A program made the translations under genes and the position numbers. DNA of 64,000 bases from contig NZ_JAKZAJ010000003.1 in the NCBI RefSeq assembly GCF_023156285.1, forward strand, positions 124,001 to 188,000. Reading direction: 5' to 3'. This document shows, in pieces, positions 1 through 11,137 of this stretch; positions within the stretch are counted from its first letter, which is position 1; every line of letters begins with the position of its first letter. Origin of the DNA: Marinobacter koreensis (GTDB lineage Bacteria > Pseudomonadota > Gammaproteobacteria > Pseudomonadales > Oleiphilaceae). The notes beneath the pieces are model-generated. The model saw only the letters and a list, made by a program, of their open reading frames with translations. It ran no database searches and was not told the DNA's origin.

Positions 1-245
1 CCTACCACCAGGCCTACAGCCGCGGGGTCAAGCTGATCGGCGCCACCTGCCATTACGTGACCCAGGATCTCGACGAGGGGCCGATCATCGAGCAGGACGT
101 CATCCGGATCAACCACAGCGACTCCATCGAGGATATGGTTCGTCTGGGCAAGGACGTCGAGAAAAACGTTCTGGCCAGGGGGCTTCGCGCCCATGTTGAG
201 GACCGGGTCATTACCTACGAAAACAAGACCGTGGTGTTCGGTTAG
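1..245 (+). CDS. purU: Formyltetrahydrofolate deformylase, C-terminal fragment
   Basis: The reading frame is open from the first full codon (position 3) and ends at TAG 243-245; the gene starts before the window. The fragment reads [20 protein letters not shown], then [12 protein letters not shown], the typical C-terminal part of the formyltransferase fold in PurU, which hydrolyses 10-formyl-THF to THF and formate. The H-Y-V-T and D-x-GPII segments hold the catalytic Asp region shared with PurN and PurU. The N-terminal ACT domain lies outside the window, so PurU rather than PurN is chosen on the wording of the tail. It precedes gyrA on the same strand with a 126-bp gap. Confidence 0.88.
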   Translation, partial: YHQAYSRGVKLIGATCHYVTQDLDEGPIIEQDVIRINHSDSIEDMVRLGKDVEKNVLARGLRAHVEDRVITYENKTVVFG

Positions 246-371
246 GCCTATGCCTCGGTTGCCCCTTGGCGGGGCTGACTGTGGTATGCTTGGCGGCTTG
301 TTGAAGAATAACGACGGGGGCTGAAAAAGCCTTCTGCACGACTTCCAGATAACGCAAAGGAACCTTTCTCG

Positions 372-2939
372 ATGGGTGAGTTAGCCAAAGAGATCCTGCC
401 GGTAAACATTGAAGACGAGTTGAAACAGTCCTATCTCGATTACGCCATGAGCGTGATCGTCGGCCGTGCGCTGCCGGATGTACGAGACGGCCTCAAGCCG
501 GTACACCGTCGGGTACTGTTCGCCATGTCCGAGCTGGGCAATGACTGGAACAAGGCGTACAAGAAATCGGCCCGTGTGGTCGGTGATGTTATCGGTAAAT
601 ATCACCCCCACGGCGACTCTGCGGTCTACGACACCATCGTGCGTATGGCCCAGCCGTTCTCCCTGCGCTATCCGTTGGTGGATGGTCAGGGTAACTTCGG
701 CTCCATTGACGGCGATAACGCCGCTGCCATGCGTTATACCGAGATTCGCATGGAGAAGATTGCCCATTCCCTGCTGGCGGATCTGGACAAGGAGACGGTT
801 GATTACGTCGATAACTACGACGGCACCGAGCGGATACCCGATGTATTGCCAACGCGGGTTCCGAATCTCCTGGTGAACGGATCTTCCGGTATTGCGGTGG
901 GCATGGCGACCAACATACCGCCTCACAACCTTACCGAAGTCGTCAATGGCTGCCTGGCGCTGATCGATAATGCCGATCTGACCGTCGATGAGCTCATGGA
1001 ATATATCCCGGGGCCGGACTTCCCGACCCAGGGCATCATCAACGGCCGTGCCGGCATCGTTGAGGCGTATCGAACAGGGCGCGGCCGTATCTATATCCGG
1101 GCCCGTCACGAAATCGAGCAGGACAAGAAAACCGGTCGTGAATCCATCATCATTACCGAGCTGCCGTACCAGCTCAACAAGGCCCGGCTGATCGAGAAGA
1201 TCGCAGAGCTGGTGAAAGAGAAGCGCGTTGAGGGCATTTCCGAGCTGCGGGATGAATCCAACAAGGAAGGCATCCGTGTTGTGATCGAACTGCGTCGCGG
1301 CGAAAACGCCGACGTGGTGATCAACAACCTGTTCGCCCACACCCAGCTCGAGACGGTGTTCGGTATCAACATGGTGGCGCTGATCAATGGCGAGCCAAAG
1401 ATCCTGAACCTCAAGGAAATGCTGGATGCGTTCCTGCGTCACCGCCGGGAAGTGGTCACCCGCCGGACTATCTACGAGCTGCGCAAGGCCCGTGAGCGTG
1501 GCCACATCCTGGAAGGTCTGACCGTTGCGCTGGCCAACATCGACGAAATCATCGAGCTGATCAAGCAATCGCCGACCGCGGCCGAAGCCAAAGAAAAGCT
1601 GATGGACAAGGGTTGGGCGCCGGGTGACGTTCTGGCAATGCTCGAGCGCGCCGGTGAGGATGCCTGCCGCCCTGACGATCTGCCAGAGATCTATGGGCTT
1701 CGCGAGGGGCTCTACCATCTCTCTCCGGAACAGGCCCAGGCCATTCTGGACCTCCGCCTGCATCGCCTGACAGGCCTGGAAACCGAAAAACTCCAGAACG
1801 AATACAAAGACATTCTGGAGAAGATCGCCGATCTGCTGGAAATTCTGGGTGATCCGGAGCGTCTGCTTCAGGTTATCCGGGAGGAGCTCCAGGCCATCGT
1901 CAGCGATTATGGCGATGAGCGTCGGACCGAAATCACCAGCTCCCGTCGGGATCTGACCATCGCCGACCTGATCGACGAAGAAGACCTGGTGGTCACGATT
2001 TCCCACGGCGGTTATGCCAAGACCCAGGCCGTTGAAGATTATCAGGCCCAGCGCCGTGGTGGTCGTGGCAAGGCGGCGACGTCGATGAAAGACGAAGACT
2101 TCATCGAAAAGCTGCTGGTGGCCAATTCCCATGACACCATCCTGTGTTTCTCCAACCGCGGCAAGGTCTACTGGCTGCGTGTGTTCGAGATTCCCCGCGG
2201 CAGCCGTGGCTCCCGTGGGCGTCCGATGGTCAATATCCTGCCGCTGGATGAAGGGGAGCGCATTACCACGTTCCTGCCGGTCAGAGACTATCCGGAAGAC
2301 CAGTTTGTCCTGATGGCGACGTCCAACGGCGTGGTCAAGAAAACACCGTTGCCGAACTTCTCACGCCCGCGCAGTAGCGGCCTGATCGCTCTGAATCTGG
2401 ACGACGGCGATACCCTGGTGGGCGCGGCGATCACCAAGGGCGACGCGGAAGTCATGCTGTTCTCCACTGCCGGTAAAGCCGTGCGGTTTACCGAGGACCA
2501 GGTGCGTCCCATGAGCCGGACGGCCCGGGGCGTGCGTGGTATCCGGATGCCGGAAGGTCAGCATGTCGTGTCACTGATCATCCCGGAAGAGGGTGGCGTC
2601 ATCCTCACGGCCAGCGAACACGGTTATGGCAAGCGCACGTCGATTGACGAATTCCCCACCTACAGCCGTGGTAGCCAGGGTGTTATTGCCATGCAGTGCT
2701 CTGAGCGGAATGGCGACCTGGTCACGGCACTGCAGCTGTTTGATGGCGACGAGATGATGCTCATCTCCGACAAGGGTACGCTGGTGCGGACACGGACGGA
2801 CGAAGTCTCTGTTCTCAGCCGGAACACCCAGGGTGTGCGCCTGATCCGTCTGGCACAGGAAGACGAGCGGCTGGTCGGTGTTGAGCGGATTGCCGAATCC
2901 GATGACGAAGAGATCGAAGGCGAGGAAAGCGAAGAATGA
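372..2939 (+). CDS. gyrA: DNA gyrase subunit A
   Basis: Type II topoisomerase subunit that with GyrB introduces negative supercoils. It has 855 residues, a normal length. The N-terminal breakage-reunion domain contains the quinolone-resistance region with Ser83 and Asp87 (E. coli numbering fits exactly) in [10 protein letters not shown], and the catalytic Tyr122 in AAMRYTE. The C-terminal beta-pinwheel domain starts near residue 530 and carries the GyrA box QRRGGRGK, required for DNA wrapping. The tail is acidic (EIEGEESEE). The stop codon overlaps the serC start (ATGA, 2936-2939), so gyrA is translationally coupled to the aromatic amino-acid operon. Ser83 and Asp87 are the quinolone-sensitive residues. 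Confidence 0.98.
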   Translation: MGELAKEILPVNIEDELKQSYLDYAMSVIVGRALPDVRDGLKPVHRRVLFAMSELGNDWNKAYKKSARVVGDVIGKYHPHGDSAVYDTIVRMAQPFSLRYPLVDGQGNFGSIDGDNAAAMRYTEIRMEKIAHSLLADLDKETVDYVDNYDGTERIPDVLPTRVPNLLVNGSSGIAVGMATNIPPHNLTEVVNGCLALIDNADLTVDELMEYIPGPDFPTQGIINGRAGIVEAYRTGRGRIYIRARHEIEQDKKTGRESIIITELPYQLNKARLIEKIAELVKEKRVEGISELRDESNKEGIRVVIELRRGENADVVINNLFAHTQLETVFGINMVALINGEPKILNLKEMLDAFLRHRREVVTRRTIYELRKARERGHILEGLTVALANIDEIIELIKQSPTAAEAKEKLMDKGWAPGDVLAMLERAGEDACRPDDLPEIYGLREGLYHLSPEQAQAILDLRLHRLTGLETEKLQNEYKDILEKIADLLEILGDPERLLQVIREELQAIVSDYGDERRTEITSSRRDLTIADLIDEEDLVVTISHGGYAKTQAVEDYQAQRRGGRGKAATSMKDEDFIEKLLVANSHDTILCFSNRGKVYWLRVFEIPRGSRGSRGRPMVNILPLDEGERITTFLPVRDYPEDQFVLMATSNGVVKKTPLPNFSRPRSSGLIALNLDDGDTLVGAAITKGDAEVMLFSTAGKAVRFTEDQVRPMSRTARGVRGIRMPEGQHVVSLIIPEEGGVILTASEHGYGKRTSIDEFPTYSRGSQGVIAMQCSERNGDLVTALQLFDGDEMMLISDKGTLVRTRTDEVSVLSRNTQGVRLIRLAQEDERLVGVERIAESDDEEIEGEESEE

Positions 2940-4018
2940 GCAGGGCGTTCAACTTTTGCGCAGGTCCGGCGACGTTGCCGGAACCTGTGTTGAAACAGGC
3001 GCAGGAGGAAATGCTGGACTGGCGCGGTACCGGAATGTCGGTGATGGAGATGAGCCATCGCAGTGACGAGTTCGTGGCAATCGCCGAAACAGCAGAAAAA
3101 GATCTCCGTGAATTGGCCGGTATTTCAGATGATTACGCGGTTCTTTTCATGCAGGGTGGAGCTTCCAGCCAGTTTTCTACCATCCCCCTGAACCTGCTCG
3201 GCGAGAAAGGGTCGGCGGACTATATCAACACCGGTATCTGGTCCAAGAAGGCAATCGCGGAAGCGAAGCGCTATGGCACTGTGAACGTAGCGGCCAGTTC
3301 CGAGGATTCCGGCTTTGTGACCATTCCTGACCAGTCTGCCTGGCAAACCAGCGCCGATGCGGCCTATCTCCACTACACGCCGAACGAAACGATCGGTGGA
3401 TTGGAGTTTGATTTTGTACCAGACAGTGGTGACGTGCCGCTGGTTGCGGATATGTCCTCCACCATGCTGTCGCGCCCGGTAGACGTCTCCCGTTTCGGTC
3501 TGATCTACGCCGGTGCCCAGAAAAACATCGGTCCTTCCGGCCTGGTCGTGGTCATTATCCGGAAGGACCTGCTCGGCAGGGCCCGGAAGGAAACGCCGAC
3601 GATGATGAACTATCAGGTCATCGCCGACAACGCTTCCATGTATAACACGCCCGCCACCTATTCGTGGTACCTGGCCGGGCTGGTGTTCAAGTGGCTGAAG
3701 GAGCAGGGCGGCGTCGAGGCCATGGGCGAGATCAATTATCGTAAGGCGAAAAAGCTCTACGACTTCATCGACGATAACGACTTCTATGCCAATCCCATCG
3801 AGCCACGGTTCCGTTCCTGGATGAATGTACCGTTCACCCTGGCGGACGATGCCCTTAACGGCGAGTTTCTGAAAGGTGCGGACGCGCGTGGTCTGCTCAA
3901 CCTGAAAGGCCACCGTTCTGTTGGTGGCATGCGTGCCAGCATCTACAACGCCATGCCGGAAGCCGGCGTGGATGCGTTGATTCAGTACATGAGCGAATTC
4001 GCCAGGGAGCGCGGCTGA
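2936..4018 (+). CDS. serC: Phosphoserine aminotransferase
   Basis: PLP enzyme converting 3-phosphohydroxypyruvate to phosphoserine, and the analogous step of pyridoxal phosphate synthesis. It has 360 residues, the usual length for SerC. The N-terminus [14 protein letters not shown] is the class V aminotransferase signature of SerC, and the PLP-binding lysine lies in [10 protein letters not shown] (about residue 198). The start codon overlaps the gyrA stop, and pheA begins two bases after its stop. In pseudomonads serC stands at the head of the aromatic supraoperon, and the same order is seen here. Confidence 0.97.
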   Translation: MSRAFNFCAGPATLPEPVLKQAQEEMLDWRGTGMSVMEMSHRSDEFVAIAETAEKDLRELAGISDDYAVLFMQGGASSQFSTIPLNLLGEKGSADYINTGIWSKKAIAEAKRYGTVNVAASSEDSGFVTIPDQSAWQTSADAAYLHYTPNETIGGLEFDFVPDSGDVPLVADMSSTMLSRPVDVSRFGLIYAGAQKNIGPSGLVVVIIRKDLLGRARKETPTMMNYQVIADNASMYNTPATYSWYLAGLVFKWLKEQGGVEAMGEINYRKAKKLYDFIDDNDFYANPIEPRFRSWMNVPFTLADDALNGEFLKGADARGLLNLKGHRSVGGMRASIYNAMPEAGVDALIQYMSEFARERG

Positions 4019-4020
4019 CC

Positions 4021-5118
4021 ATGACGGATGAGAAGACCCGGCTCGCCGAGTTGCGGGACCAGATCGACAGCATTGACCAGCAGATCATGGATCTGATCAG
4101 TGCCCGGGCCGCCTGCGCCCAGGAGGTGGCCAATGTCAAAATGGCCGCCAACCCCGGACAGGACGTGTTCTTTTATCGTCCCGAGCGCGAGGCGCAGGTG
4201 CTTCGCCGTATCAAAGAGCAGAATCCGGGTCCGCTGGCGGACGAAGAGATGGCCCGGCTGTTCCGGGAAATCATGTCGGCCTGCCTGGCTCTGGAAAAAC
4301 CGATGCACATCGCGTTTCTGGGCCCAATTGGCACCTTTACCCAGGCAGCGGCGCTCAAGCATTTTGGCCATTCGGTGATCAGTGTGCCGCTCCCTGCGAT
4401 TGATGCGGTGTTCCGCGAAGTCGAGTCTGGCGCCGCACATTACGGGGTGGTGCCGGTCGAGAATTCGACAGAGGGAATGATCAATCACACCCTGGATATG
4501 TTCATGTCCTCGCCGTTGAAGATCTGCGGTGAGGTGCAGTTGCGTATTCATCACCATCTGTTGGTGTCGCCGGAGAGCAAGGATCAGGAAATTACCCGGA
4601 TCTATTCTCACCAGCAGTCTTTTGCGCAATGCCGACAGTGGCTGGATACCCACCGGTATGGCATCGAGCGGGTCACGGTCTCCAGTAATGCAGAGGCGGC
4701 CCGTCGTGCGGCTGAAGAGCCGGGCACCGCGGCGATTGCCGGTGACATGGCTGCCGAGCTTTACGGCCTCGAAAAGCTGGCAAACTGTATCGAGGATCGC
4801 CCGGATAACACCACCCGGTTCCTGATTATCGGGCGTGAGGAAGTGTCTGCAAGCGGCCACGACAAATCGTCCATCCTGGTGTCGATGCGCAACAAGCCCG
4901 GCGCGCTCTACCAGTTGCTGGAACCCTTCCATCGTCATGGCATCAGCCTGACCCGCATCGAGACCCGTCCGTCGCCCAGTGGCACCTGGGCGTACGTTTT
5001 CTACATCGATTTTGAAGGTCACGTCGAGGACGAGCAGGTCCGGAAGGTGCTTTCAGATGTGGATGAGGAAGCCGTGGAACTGAAAAAACTCGGCTCCTAT
5101 CCCATTGGTGTCCTTTAA
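4021..5118 (+). CDS. pheA: Bifunctional chorismate mutase / prephenate dehydratase (P-protein)
   Basis: It catalyses chorismate to prephenate to phenylpyruvate in phenylalanine synthesis. The 365 residues comprise an AroQ chorismate mutase domain (about 1-90, LAELRDQIDSIDQQIMDLI), a prephenate dehydratase domain (about 95-275, with IAFLGPIGTFTQ, VPVENSTEG and the catalytic TRF in DNTTRFLIIG), and a C-terminal ACT domain (about 285-360). The ACT domain has GALYQLLEPF and the ETRPS variant of the ESRP loop that binds phenylalanine, so feedback inhibition is expected. The start lies two bases after the serC stop. This is the AroQ-PheA fusion found in gammaproteobacteria. Confidence 0.97.
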   Translation: MTDEKTRLAELRDQIDSIDQQIMDLISARAACAQEVANVKMAANPGQDVFFYRPEREAQVLRRIKEQNPGPLADEEMARLFREIMSACLALEKPMHIAFLGPIGTFTQAAALKHFGHSVISVPLPAIDAVFREVESGAAHYGVVPVENSTEGMINHTLDMFMSSPLKICGEVQLRIHHHLLVSPESKDQEITRIYSHQQSFAQCRQWLDTHRYGIERVTVSSNAEAARRAAEEPGTAAIAGDMAAELYGLEKLANCIEDRPDNTTRFLIIGREEVSASGHDKSSILVSMRNKPGALYQLLEPFHRHGISLTRIETRPSPSGTWAYVFYIDFEGHVEDEQVRKVLSDVDEEAVELKKLGSYPIGVL

Positions 5119-5149
5119 ATCCAGGTAAACCGGTTCGGAGGAAAATGGC

Positions 5150-6274
5150 ATGGCCGTGGATTACCAGAGTCTGGCTGTCAGGGGTGTGCAGGCTCTGTCA
5201 CCGTATCAGCCGGGCAAGCCGATAGAAGAGCTGGCCAGAGAGTTGGGTCTCGAGCCCTCTGGCATTATCAAGATCGCCAGCAACGAAAACCCGTTGGGTC
5301 CCAGTGAGAAAGCGCTGGCAGCGGCTCGCAACGCACTCTCCGAACTGTGTCTGTATCCGGACGGCAACGGGTTCGATCTGAAGCGGGCATTGTCCGAACG
5401 ATATGGCGTCACTCCCGACCAGATAACCCTGGGTAACGGCTCGAATGACGTTCTTGAAGTGATTGCGCGCTGTTTCGCGGATGCCGACGCCGAAGTGATC
5501 TACTCCCAATACGCATTCGCGGTTTATCCGCTGGTGACCCAGGCCATTGGTGCCCGTGGTGTGTCCGTTCCAGCCCGAGACTGGGGGCACGACCTGGACG
5601 CGATGGCGAATGCGGTGACCGACCGGACCCGTCTGGTATTTGTGGCCAACCCGAATAACCCCACGGGCACGGTACACACTGCGGACGCCATCGAGGCATT
5701 TCTGGAACGTATCCCGGAGCGGGTTCTGGTAGTGCTTGACGAGGCCTATTGTGAATACCTGACCGGAGATGAGTATCCGGATGGCGTGCGACTGCTCTCC
5801 CGGTTTCCGAACCTGATTGTCTGCCGCACGTTCTCCAAGGCCTGGGGGCTTGCGGCCCTGCGGGTTGGATATAGCCTCAGCTCGCCGGAGATTGCGGATA
5901 TCCTCAATCGCGTCCGGCAGCCATTCAATGTCGATACGGTGGCGCTGTCCGCCGCGACTGCCGTTCTGGGCGATGAGGATTATCTGACCCGTTCCCGGGA
6001 AGTGAATGCAGCGGGGCTCATTCAGCTCGCAGAGGGTTTCGACCGACTGGGGTTGTCCTATATTCCGTCCGTCGGCAACTTCATCGCCGTTGAGGTCGGC
6101 GAGAAGGCAGGGCAGGTCTACCAGTCTCTGCTGTCCCACGGTGTGATCGTCCGGCCGATCGGCGGTTACGGGATGCCAGGACATCTTCGTGTCTCCGTGG
6201 GGCTGCCTGAAGAAAACGCCCGGTTCCTGGAAGTCCTGTCGACGTCTTTGAACGAGTCGGGTCAGGGAGTCTGA
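5150..6274 (+). CDS. hisC: Histidinol-phosphate / aromatic aminotransferase (HisC2 type)
   Basis: Class I/II PLP aminotransferase of 374 residues. SNENPLGPS near the N-terminus, NPNNPTGT, and the Schiff-base lysine in FSKAWGLAALRVGYS are the HisC signatures. The start at 5150 is preceded by GGAGG. Lying between pheA and tyrA-aroA, this copy corresponds to the supraoperon hisHb/hisC2 paralogue of pseudomonads, which is thought to act mainly as a broad aromatic aminotransferase (phenylpyruvate, hydroxyphenylpyruvate) rather than only in histidine synthesis. Substrate choice cannot be read from sequence. It is followed by tyrA-aroA after one base. Confidence 0.92.
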   Translation: MAVDYQSLAVRGVQALSPYQPGKPIEELARELGLEPSGIIKIASNENPLGPSEKALAAARNALSELCLYPDGNGFDLKRALSERYGVTPDQITLGNGSNDVLEVIARCFADADAEVIYSQYAFAVYPLVTQAIGARGVSVPARDWGHDLDAMANAVTDRTRLVFVANPNNPTGTVHTADAIEAFLERIPERVLVVLDEAYCEYLTGDEYPDGVRLLSRFPNLIVCRTFSKAWGLAALRVGYSLSSPEIADILNRVRQPFNVDTVALSAATAVLGDEDYLTRSREVNAAGLIQLAEGFDRLGLSYIPSVGNFIAVEVGEKAGQVYQSLLSHGVIVRPIGGYGMPGHLRVSVGLPEENARFLEVLSTSLNESGQGV

Positions 6275-6275
6275 A

Positions 6276-8504
6276 GTGGGCGAGGAGAAGCCGCTTTTCA
6301 CTCGTGTTGCCATTATCGGTCTCGGACTTATCGGTGGCTCCCTGGCCTGCGCGCTCAGGCAGCGTCGACTGACAGGCGAAGTCGTCGGTTTTGACAAGCG
6401 GCCCGATGAACTGGCTTTGGCCGCCGAACTTGGCGTGATCGACAGGGCCGCAGATTCTCTGGAGGACGCCGTCCGGGGCAGTGATCTGGTGGTTCTCGCC
6501 GTGCCGGTCCGCGCCACCCGCTCTGTACTGGAATCGCTCAAACCTTACCTGGATTCGGATGCTGTTCTTACTGACGTGGGCAGTACCAAATCCAGTTTCG
6601 TGTCAGATGTGAGAGCCGTATTTGGCGAGGTTTCTCCCCGGGTCATTCCCGGGCATCCCATCGCCGGTTCCGAAAAAAGCGGGATCCGGGCGGCGAATCC
6701 AGAGCTGTTTGCCCAGCACAAGGTGATCCTGACCCCGGCAGCAAATACTGACGCGGGCGCACTTGACCGTCTGAAGAGCCTTTGGGAAGGCTGCGGCGCC
6801 ACGGTGTTGACCATGACAGTCGACTACCACGATGAAGTGTTGGCCGCGACCAGTCATTTGCCCCATCTGATCGCCTTCTCTCTGGTGGACACCCTGGCCG
6901 GCGAAGATGAGAATATGGATATTTTCCGCTACGCGGCGGGCGGGTTCCGGGATTTCACCCGCATTGCGGCGAGTGATCCGGTCATGTGGCACGATATCTT
7001 CCTGTCGAACCGGGATGCCGTTCTCCGGGTTATCGATCACTTTACCCATGATCTTGATCAGCTTCGTACCGCGATTGCCAACGGTGACGGGGCGACAATG
7101 TTGCGGGTCTTCAGTCGCGCCAAGGCGGCGCGGGAACATTTTTCAAAGATGCTTTCAGGGCAGGCGTACGTGACAACTAACAGCGACAAACAGGTAACCT
7201 TCCAGCTCATGCCGGGCGGGGCCATCACGGGTGACATTCGTGTCCCCGGTGATAAGTCCATGTCCCATCGTTCCATCATGTTGGGTGCTCTGGCCGAAGG
7301 GATTACCGAGGTGAAAGGGTTTCTCGAGGGCGAGGACAGCCTGGCGACCCTGCAGGCTTTCCGGGACATGGGCGTGACCATTGAGGGCCCGGACAGCGGC
7401 TTTGTGCGTATTCACGGGGTGGGCATGCGGGGTCTTCAGCGCCCGCGTGGGCCACTTTACGTTGGCAACTCCGGCACGGCCATGCGTCTGTTTGCCGGCC
7501 TTCTGGCGGCCCAGTCGTTCGACTCGGAGCTGACCGGGGATGCCAGCCTGTCGAAGCGACCCATGGGGCGGGTGGCGGATCCGCTGAGGGCCATGGGCGC
7601 GGTCATAGAGACGGCCGAAGGCGGACGGCCTCCCCTGAAAATTCGCGGTGGCCAGGCACTGACCGGTATCCATTATGAAATGCCTGTTGCCAGCGCGCAG
7701 GTCAAATCCTGCCTGTTGCTGGCCGGCCTTTACGCTGAGGGCGTCACATCGGTGACCGAGCCGGCCCCCACTCGGGATCATACAGAGAGAATGCTCGCCG
7801 GCTTTGGCTATCACGTCCATCGGGACGGTGCGACGGCCAGCGTCACCGGCGGAGGTACGTTGACTGCCTGCGCGATTGACGTTCCGGCGGACATCTCATC
7901 CGCGGCGTTCTTCCTGGTTGCTGCGAGCATTGCGCCGGGATCCGACCTGATTCTCCGTCACGTTGGAATGAATCCGACCCGGGTTGGGGTGATCAACATC
8001 CTCCAGAAAATGGGTGCGAATATCGAGATTCTGGAAGAGCGGGAAATCGGTGGCGAGCCCGTCGCCGACCTGCGTGTCCGCTCGGCCGATCTCCGGGGCA
8101 TTGATATTCCGGAAGATCAGGTGCCACTCGCCATTGATGAATTCCCGGTTCTCTTCATTGCGGCGGCTTGTGCCGAGGGTCGTACCGTACTGCGCGGCGC
8201 CGAGGAGTTGCGGGTCAAGGAGAGTGACCGGATTCAGGTAATGGCGGACGGCCTCGCTGCCGTGGGCGTTGAAACCACGGTGACTCCGGATGGCATTGTC
8301 ATTGATGGTGGCCAGGAGATCGGAAGCGGTACCGTGAACAGTCATGGTGATCACCGTATCGCGATGGCGTTTGCCGTCGCCTCGCTCCGGGCGACTGGCC
8401 CGATCGAAGTGGAGGATTGCGCCAACGTGGCGACGTCCTTCCCCGGGTTCGTCGAGCTGGCGAGGCAGACCGGAATCCAGATCACCGCGGAAGGTAGCGA
8501 ATGA
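6276..8504 (+). CDS. tyrA-aroA: Fused prephenate dehydrogenase / EPSP synthase
   Basis: A 742-residue fusion with a GTG start one base after the hisC stop. Residues 1 to about 300 are TyrA, with the NAD(P)-binding [10 protein letters not shown] and the active-site segment [11 protein letters not shown]; it oxidises prephenate or arogenate. Residues about 305-742 are AroA (5-enolpyruvylshikimate-3-phosphate synthase), with [32 protein letters not shown] and [10 protein letters not shown]. The linker region is about VTTNSDKQV. The AroA half resembles class II enzymes ([27 protein letters not shown]), but keeps Gly in GNSGTAMR where tolerant class II enzymes have Ala. Such TyrA-AroA fusions are known in Pseudomonas and relatives. 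The end overlaps the cmk start. Confidence 0.96.
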   Translation: MGEEKPLFTRVAIIGLGLIGGSLACALRQRRLTGEVVGFDKRPDELALAAELGVIDRAADSLEDAVRGSDLVVLAVPVRATRSVLESLKPYLDSDAVLTDVGSTKSSFVSDVRAVFGEVSPRVIPGHPIAGSEKSGIRAANPELFAQHKVILTPAANTDAGALDRLKSLWEGCGATVLTMTVDYHDEVLAATSHLPHLIAFSLVDTLAGEDENMDIFRYAAGGFRDFTRIAASDPVMWHDIFLSNRDAVLRVIDHFTHDLDQLRTAIANGDGATMLRVFSRAKAAREHFSKMLSGQAYVTTNSDKQVTFQLMPGGAITGDIRVPGDKSMSHRSIMLGALAEGITEVKGFLEGEDSLATLQAFRDMGVTIEGPDSGFVRIHGVGMRGLQRPRGPLYVGNSGTAMRLFAGLLAAQSFDSELTGDASLSKRPMGRVADPLRAMGAVIETAEGGRPPLKIRGGQALTGIHYEMPVASAQVKSCLLLAGLYAEGVTSVTEPAPTRDHTERMLAGFGYHVHRDGATASVTGGGTLTACAIDVPADISSAAFFLVAASIAPGSDLILRHVGMNPTRVGVINILQKMGANIEILEEREIGGEPVADLRVRSADLRGIDIPEDQVPLAIDEFPVLFIAAACAEGRTVLRGAEELRVKESDRIQVMADGLAAVGVETTVTPDGIVIDGGQEIGSGTVNSHGDHRIAMAFAVASLRATGPIEVEDCANVATSFPGFVELARQTGIQITAEGSE

Positions 8505-9184
8505 TGTCGGATAACAAAGCACCGGTAATTACCGTTGATGGCCCGGGTGGCGCGGGGAAGGGGACCATTACGCAGATGCTGGCGCAAAAGCTGGGCTGGT
8601 CCCTCCTGGACAGCGGTGCGCTTTATCGGTTGACGGCACTGGCCGCCGAGCGCCAGGGCGTTTCCCTGGATGATGACGCCGGCCTTGTTGAGGTCGCATC
8701 GTCTCTGGATGTGGCCTTTGAGCCGACCCCGGTTGGCGAGCCGGTAAGGGTCTTGTTGGCGGGCGAAGACGTCACCTCCGAGATCCGGACGGAAAACTGT
8801 GGTAACAACGCGTCGAAGGTGGCGGTGAAACAGCCGGTTCGCGATGCCCTGCTGCAAAGGCAGCGGGATTTCCGCAAGAACCCCGGGCTTGTTGCCGACG
8901 GACGGGATATGGGGACGGTCGTGTTTCCGGATGCGCCGGTCAAGATCTTCCTCACCGCCAGTGCCGAAGAGCGTGCCCGGCGACGTTTTAATCAGTTGAA
9001 GGAGGCGGGTGTCGATGTTAATATTGATGCCCTTTTAGAGGAGATACGGGCTCGTGACGAGCGGGATATGAACCGTTCCGCAGCCCCTCTCAAGCCTGCA
9101 GATGATGCGCAAGTCATTGATTCTACGGGTTTGAGCATAGAAGAGGTGTTGGACAGGTGTATGGCCGCTGCAGGTCAGGCCTGA
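8501..9184 (+). CDS. cmk: Cytidylate kinase
   Basis: It phosphorylates CMP and dCMP using ATP. It has 227 residues, the usual size. The P-loop is [10 protein letters not shown] near the N-terminus, the CMP-binding [13 protein letters not shown] segment is intact, and the Arg-rich lid is [12 protein letters not shown]. The start ATGATG overlaps the aroA stop, so either the first or the second Met may be used (8501 or 8504). Position between aroA and rpsA matches most gammaproteobacteria. Confidence 0.97.
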   Translation: MMSDNKAPVITVDGPGGAGKGTITQMLAQKLGWSLLDSGALYRLTALAAERQGVSLDDDAGLVEVASSLDVAFEPTPVGEPVRVLLAGEDVTSEIRTENCGNNASKVAVKQPVRDALLQRQRDFRKNPGLVADGRDMGTVVFPDAPVKIFLTASAEERARRRFNQLKEAGVDVNIDALLEEIRARDERDMNRSAAPLKPADDAQVIDSTGLSIEEVLDRCMAAAGQA

Positions 9185-9314
9185 CTACACCTTTTTGTCG
9201 TTGGAATGCCGGATGCAGTGATTATTGCCAGTCATTGGCTGCTCCCGGCAATCGTTAACAGACCGTGTTGCTGGCGACACGGAGCACACTTGCGTTGATC
9301 ACATAGGACACATA

Positions 9315-11006
9315 ATGAGCGAGAGCTTTGCGGATCTTTTTGAAGAAAGCCTGAAAGAAATTGACATGCAACCGGGTTCCATCGTCCAGGGAACCGTAGT
9401 TGACGTCGACAACGACTGGGTCACCGTTAACGCCGGACTGAAGTCCGAGGGCGTTATCCCCGCCTCCCAGTTCCTCAATGAAAAAGGCGAGTTGGAAGTA
9501 GCTGTCGGCGATGTTGTCGATGTGGCTCTCGATGCTGTTGAAGACGGCTTCGGTGAAACCCGTCTGTCCCGCGAGAAGGCCAAGCGTGCCGAAGCGTGGA
9601 AGGTTCTGGAGAAGTCCTTCGAAGCAGAAGAAGTTGTCAAGGGCGTGATCAATGGCAAGGTCAAGGGCGGTTTTACTGTCGACCTGTCTGGTATCCGTGC
9701 CTTCCTGCCGGGTTCACTGGTAGACGTTCGTCCGGTTCGCGACACTGCGCACCTGGAGAACAAGGAACTGGAATTCAAGGTTATCAAGCTCGACCAGAAG
9801 CGGAACAACGTGGTTGTTTCCCGTCGTGCCGTTCTGGAAGCCGAGAACAGCGAGCAGCGTGAAGCTCTGCTCGAGACCCTGACCGAGGGTATGGAAATCA
9901 AGGGTATCGTCAAGAACCTGACCGACTACGGGGCGTTCGTGGATCTGGGCGGTGTTGACGGCCTGCTGCACATCACCGACATGGCGTGGAAGCGCATCAA
10001 GCATCCGAGCGAAATCGTGAACGTTGGCGACGAGATCAACGTCAAGGTTCTGAAGTTCGACCGTGAGCGCAACCGTGTATCCCTGGGTCTGAAGCAGCTG
10101 GGTGAAGATCCCTGGGTCGATATCAAGGGTCGTTACCCGGAAGGCTCCAAGGTTACTGCACGCGTAACCAACCTGACCGACTACGGCTGCTTTGCCGAGC
10201 TGGAAGAGGGTGTTGAAGGTCTGGTACACGTGTCCGAAATGGACTGGACCAACAAGAACATCCATCCGTCCAAGGTTGTTCAGGTCGGTGACGAAGTAGA
10301 AGTCATGATCCTGGATATCGACGAAGAGCGTCGTCGTATTTCCCTGGGTATCAAGCAGTGTGTATCCAACCCGTGGGAAGACTTCTCCAGCAAGTTCAAC
10401 AAGGGCGACCGTATCTCCGGTAAGATCAAGTCTATTACTGACTTCGGCATCTTCATCGGTCTGGAAGGCGGTATCGATGGTCTCGTACACCTGTCTGACA
10501 TCAGCTGGAACGAGACTGGCGAAGAAGCCGTACGCGAGTACAAGAAGGGTGACGAAGTCGAGACCGTTATCCTGTCTGTTGATCCCGAGCGTGAGCGTAT
10601 CTCCCTGGGTATCAAGCAGCTGGAAAGCGATCCGTTCGCCGAGTTTGTACAGCTGAACGACAAGGGCTCTATCGTCAAGGGTACTGTTTCTGCAGTTGAC
10701 GCCAAAGGCGCAACCGTAGCCCTGAACGATGAGGTTGAAGCGGTACTGAAAGCCTCTGAGATCAGCCGTGACCGTGTTGAAGATGCACGCAACGCGCTGA
10801 AGGAAGGCGAAGAAGTCGAAGCGAAGATCATCAGCATCGATCGCAAGAACCGCGTCATCAACCTGTCCATCAAGTCCAAGGACGTTGAAGACGACAAGCA
10901 GGCGCTGGAAAGCGTTCGCAGCAAGGCGGCTGAATCTTCTGGTGCGACCACCATTGGTGATCTCATCAAGGAGCAGATGCAGCAGCAGAACGCCAACAAG
11001 GAATAA
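9315..11006 (+). CDS. rpsA: 30S ribosomal protein S1
   Basis: RNA-binding ribosomal protein needed for initiation on most mRNAs. The start at 9315 ([21 protein letters not shown]) gives 563 residues, close to the 557 of E. coli; the frame stays open 90 bases further upstream, but that part is leader. Six S1 (OB-fold) repeats follow, with recurring units such as [23 protein letters not shown] and VSLGLKQ at the ends of repeats. The Shine-Dalgarno sequence is weak (AGGAC), as is common for rpsA, which is autoregulated on its leader in E. coli. A strong terminator follows, closing the supraoperon. Confidence 0.97.
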   Translation: MSESFADLFEESLKEIDMQPGSIVQGTVVDVDNDWVTVNAGLKSEGVIPASQFLNEKGELEVAVGDVVDVALDAVEDGFGETRLSREKAKRAEAWKVLEKSFEAEEVVKGVINGKVKGGFTVDLSGIRAFLPGSLVDVRPVRDTAHLENKELEFKVIKLDQKRNNVVVSRRAVLEAENSEQREALLETLTEGMEIKGIVKNLTDYGAFVDLGGVDGLLHITDMAWKRIKHPSEIVNVGDEINVKVLKFDRERNRVSLGLKQLGEDPWVDIKGRYPEGSKVTARVTNLTDYGCFAELEEGVEGLVHVSEMDWTNKNIHPSKVVQVGDEVEVMILDIDEERRRISLGIKQCVSNPWEDFSSKFNKGDRISGKIKSITDFGIFIGLEGGIDGLVHLSDISWNETGEEAVREYKKGDEVETVILSVDPERERISLGIKQLESDPFAEFVQLNDKGSIVKGTVSAVDAKGATVALNDEVEAVLKASEISRDRVEDARNALKEGEEVEAKIISIDRKNRVINLSIKSKDVEDDKQALESVRSKAAESSGATTIGDLIKEQMQQQNANKE

Positions 11007-11028
11007 ATTCCCTGTCAGCGTGAAAAAA

Positions 11029-11055
11029 ACGGGCTCTAAGAGCCCGTTTTTTTTG
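11029..11055 (+). terminator. Rho-independent terminator after rpsA
   Basis: Stem ACGGGCTC (11029-11036) / GAGCCCGT (11040-11047), loop TAA, followed by a T-run of about 8-10. It closes the gyrA-rpsA supraoperon before ihfB. Confidence 0.95.
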
Positions 11056-11080
11056 TGTTTTTTTATGGTTTGGCTAAACT
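11053..11080 (+). promoter_or_regulatory. Probable ihfB promoter
   Basis: -35-like TTGTGT (11053-11058), 16-base spacer, -10-like TAAACT (11075-11080), directly after the rpsA terminator and 57 bases before the ihfB ATG. Confidence 0.4.
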
Positions 11081-11137
11081 AGGGCAATGGGTATGCGGTA
11101 ATAGGCTGCCGAATAATAAGGAAGAGGGAAGCGCCTC

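Noticed and set aside
381-2132. Long minus-strand open frame (583 codons) inside gyrA
   Set aside because: It is fully antisense to gyrA, has low-complexity composition (many Val, Leu, Gln and His from reversed codons), and shows no family motifs. High GC at third positions explains such shadows.
9225-9314. N-terminal extension of rpsA
   Set aside because: The sequence before [16 protein letters not shown] has no S1 family character; the ATG at 9315 agrees with the family and has AGGAC upstream.
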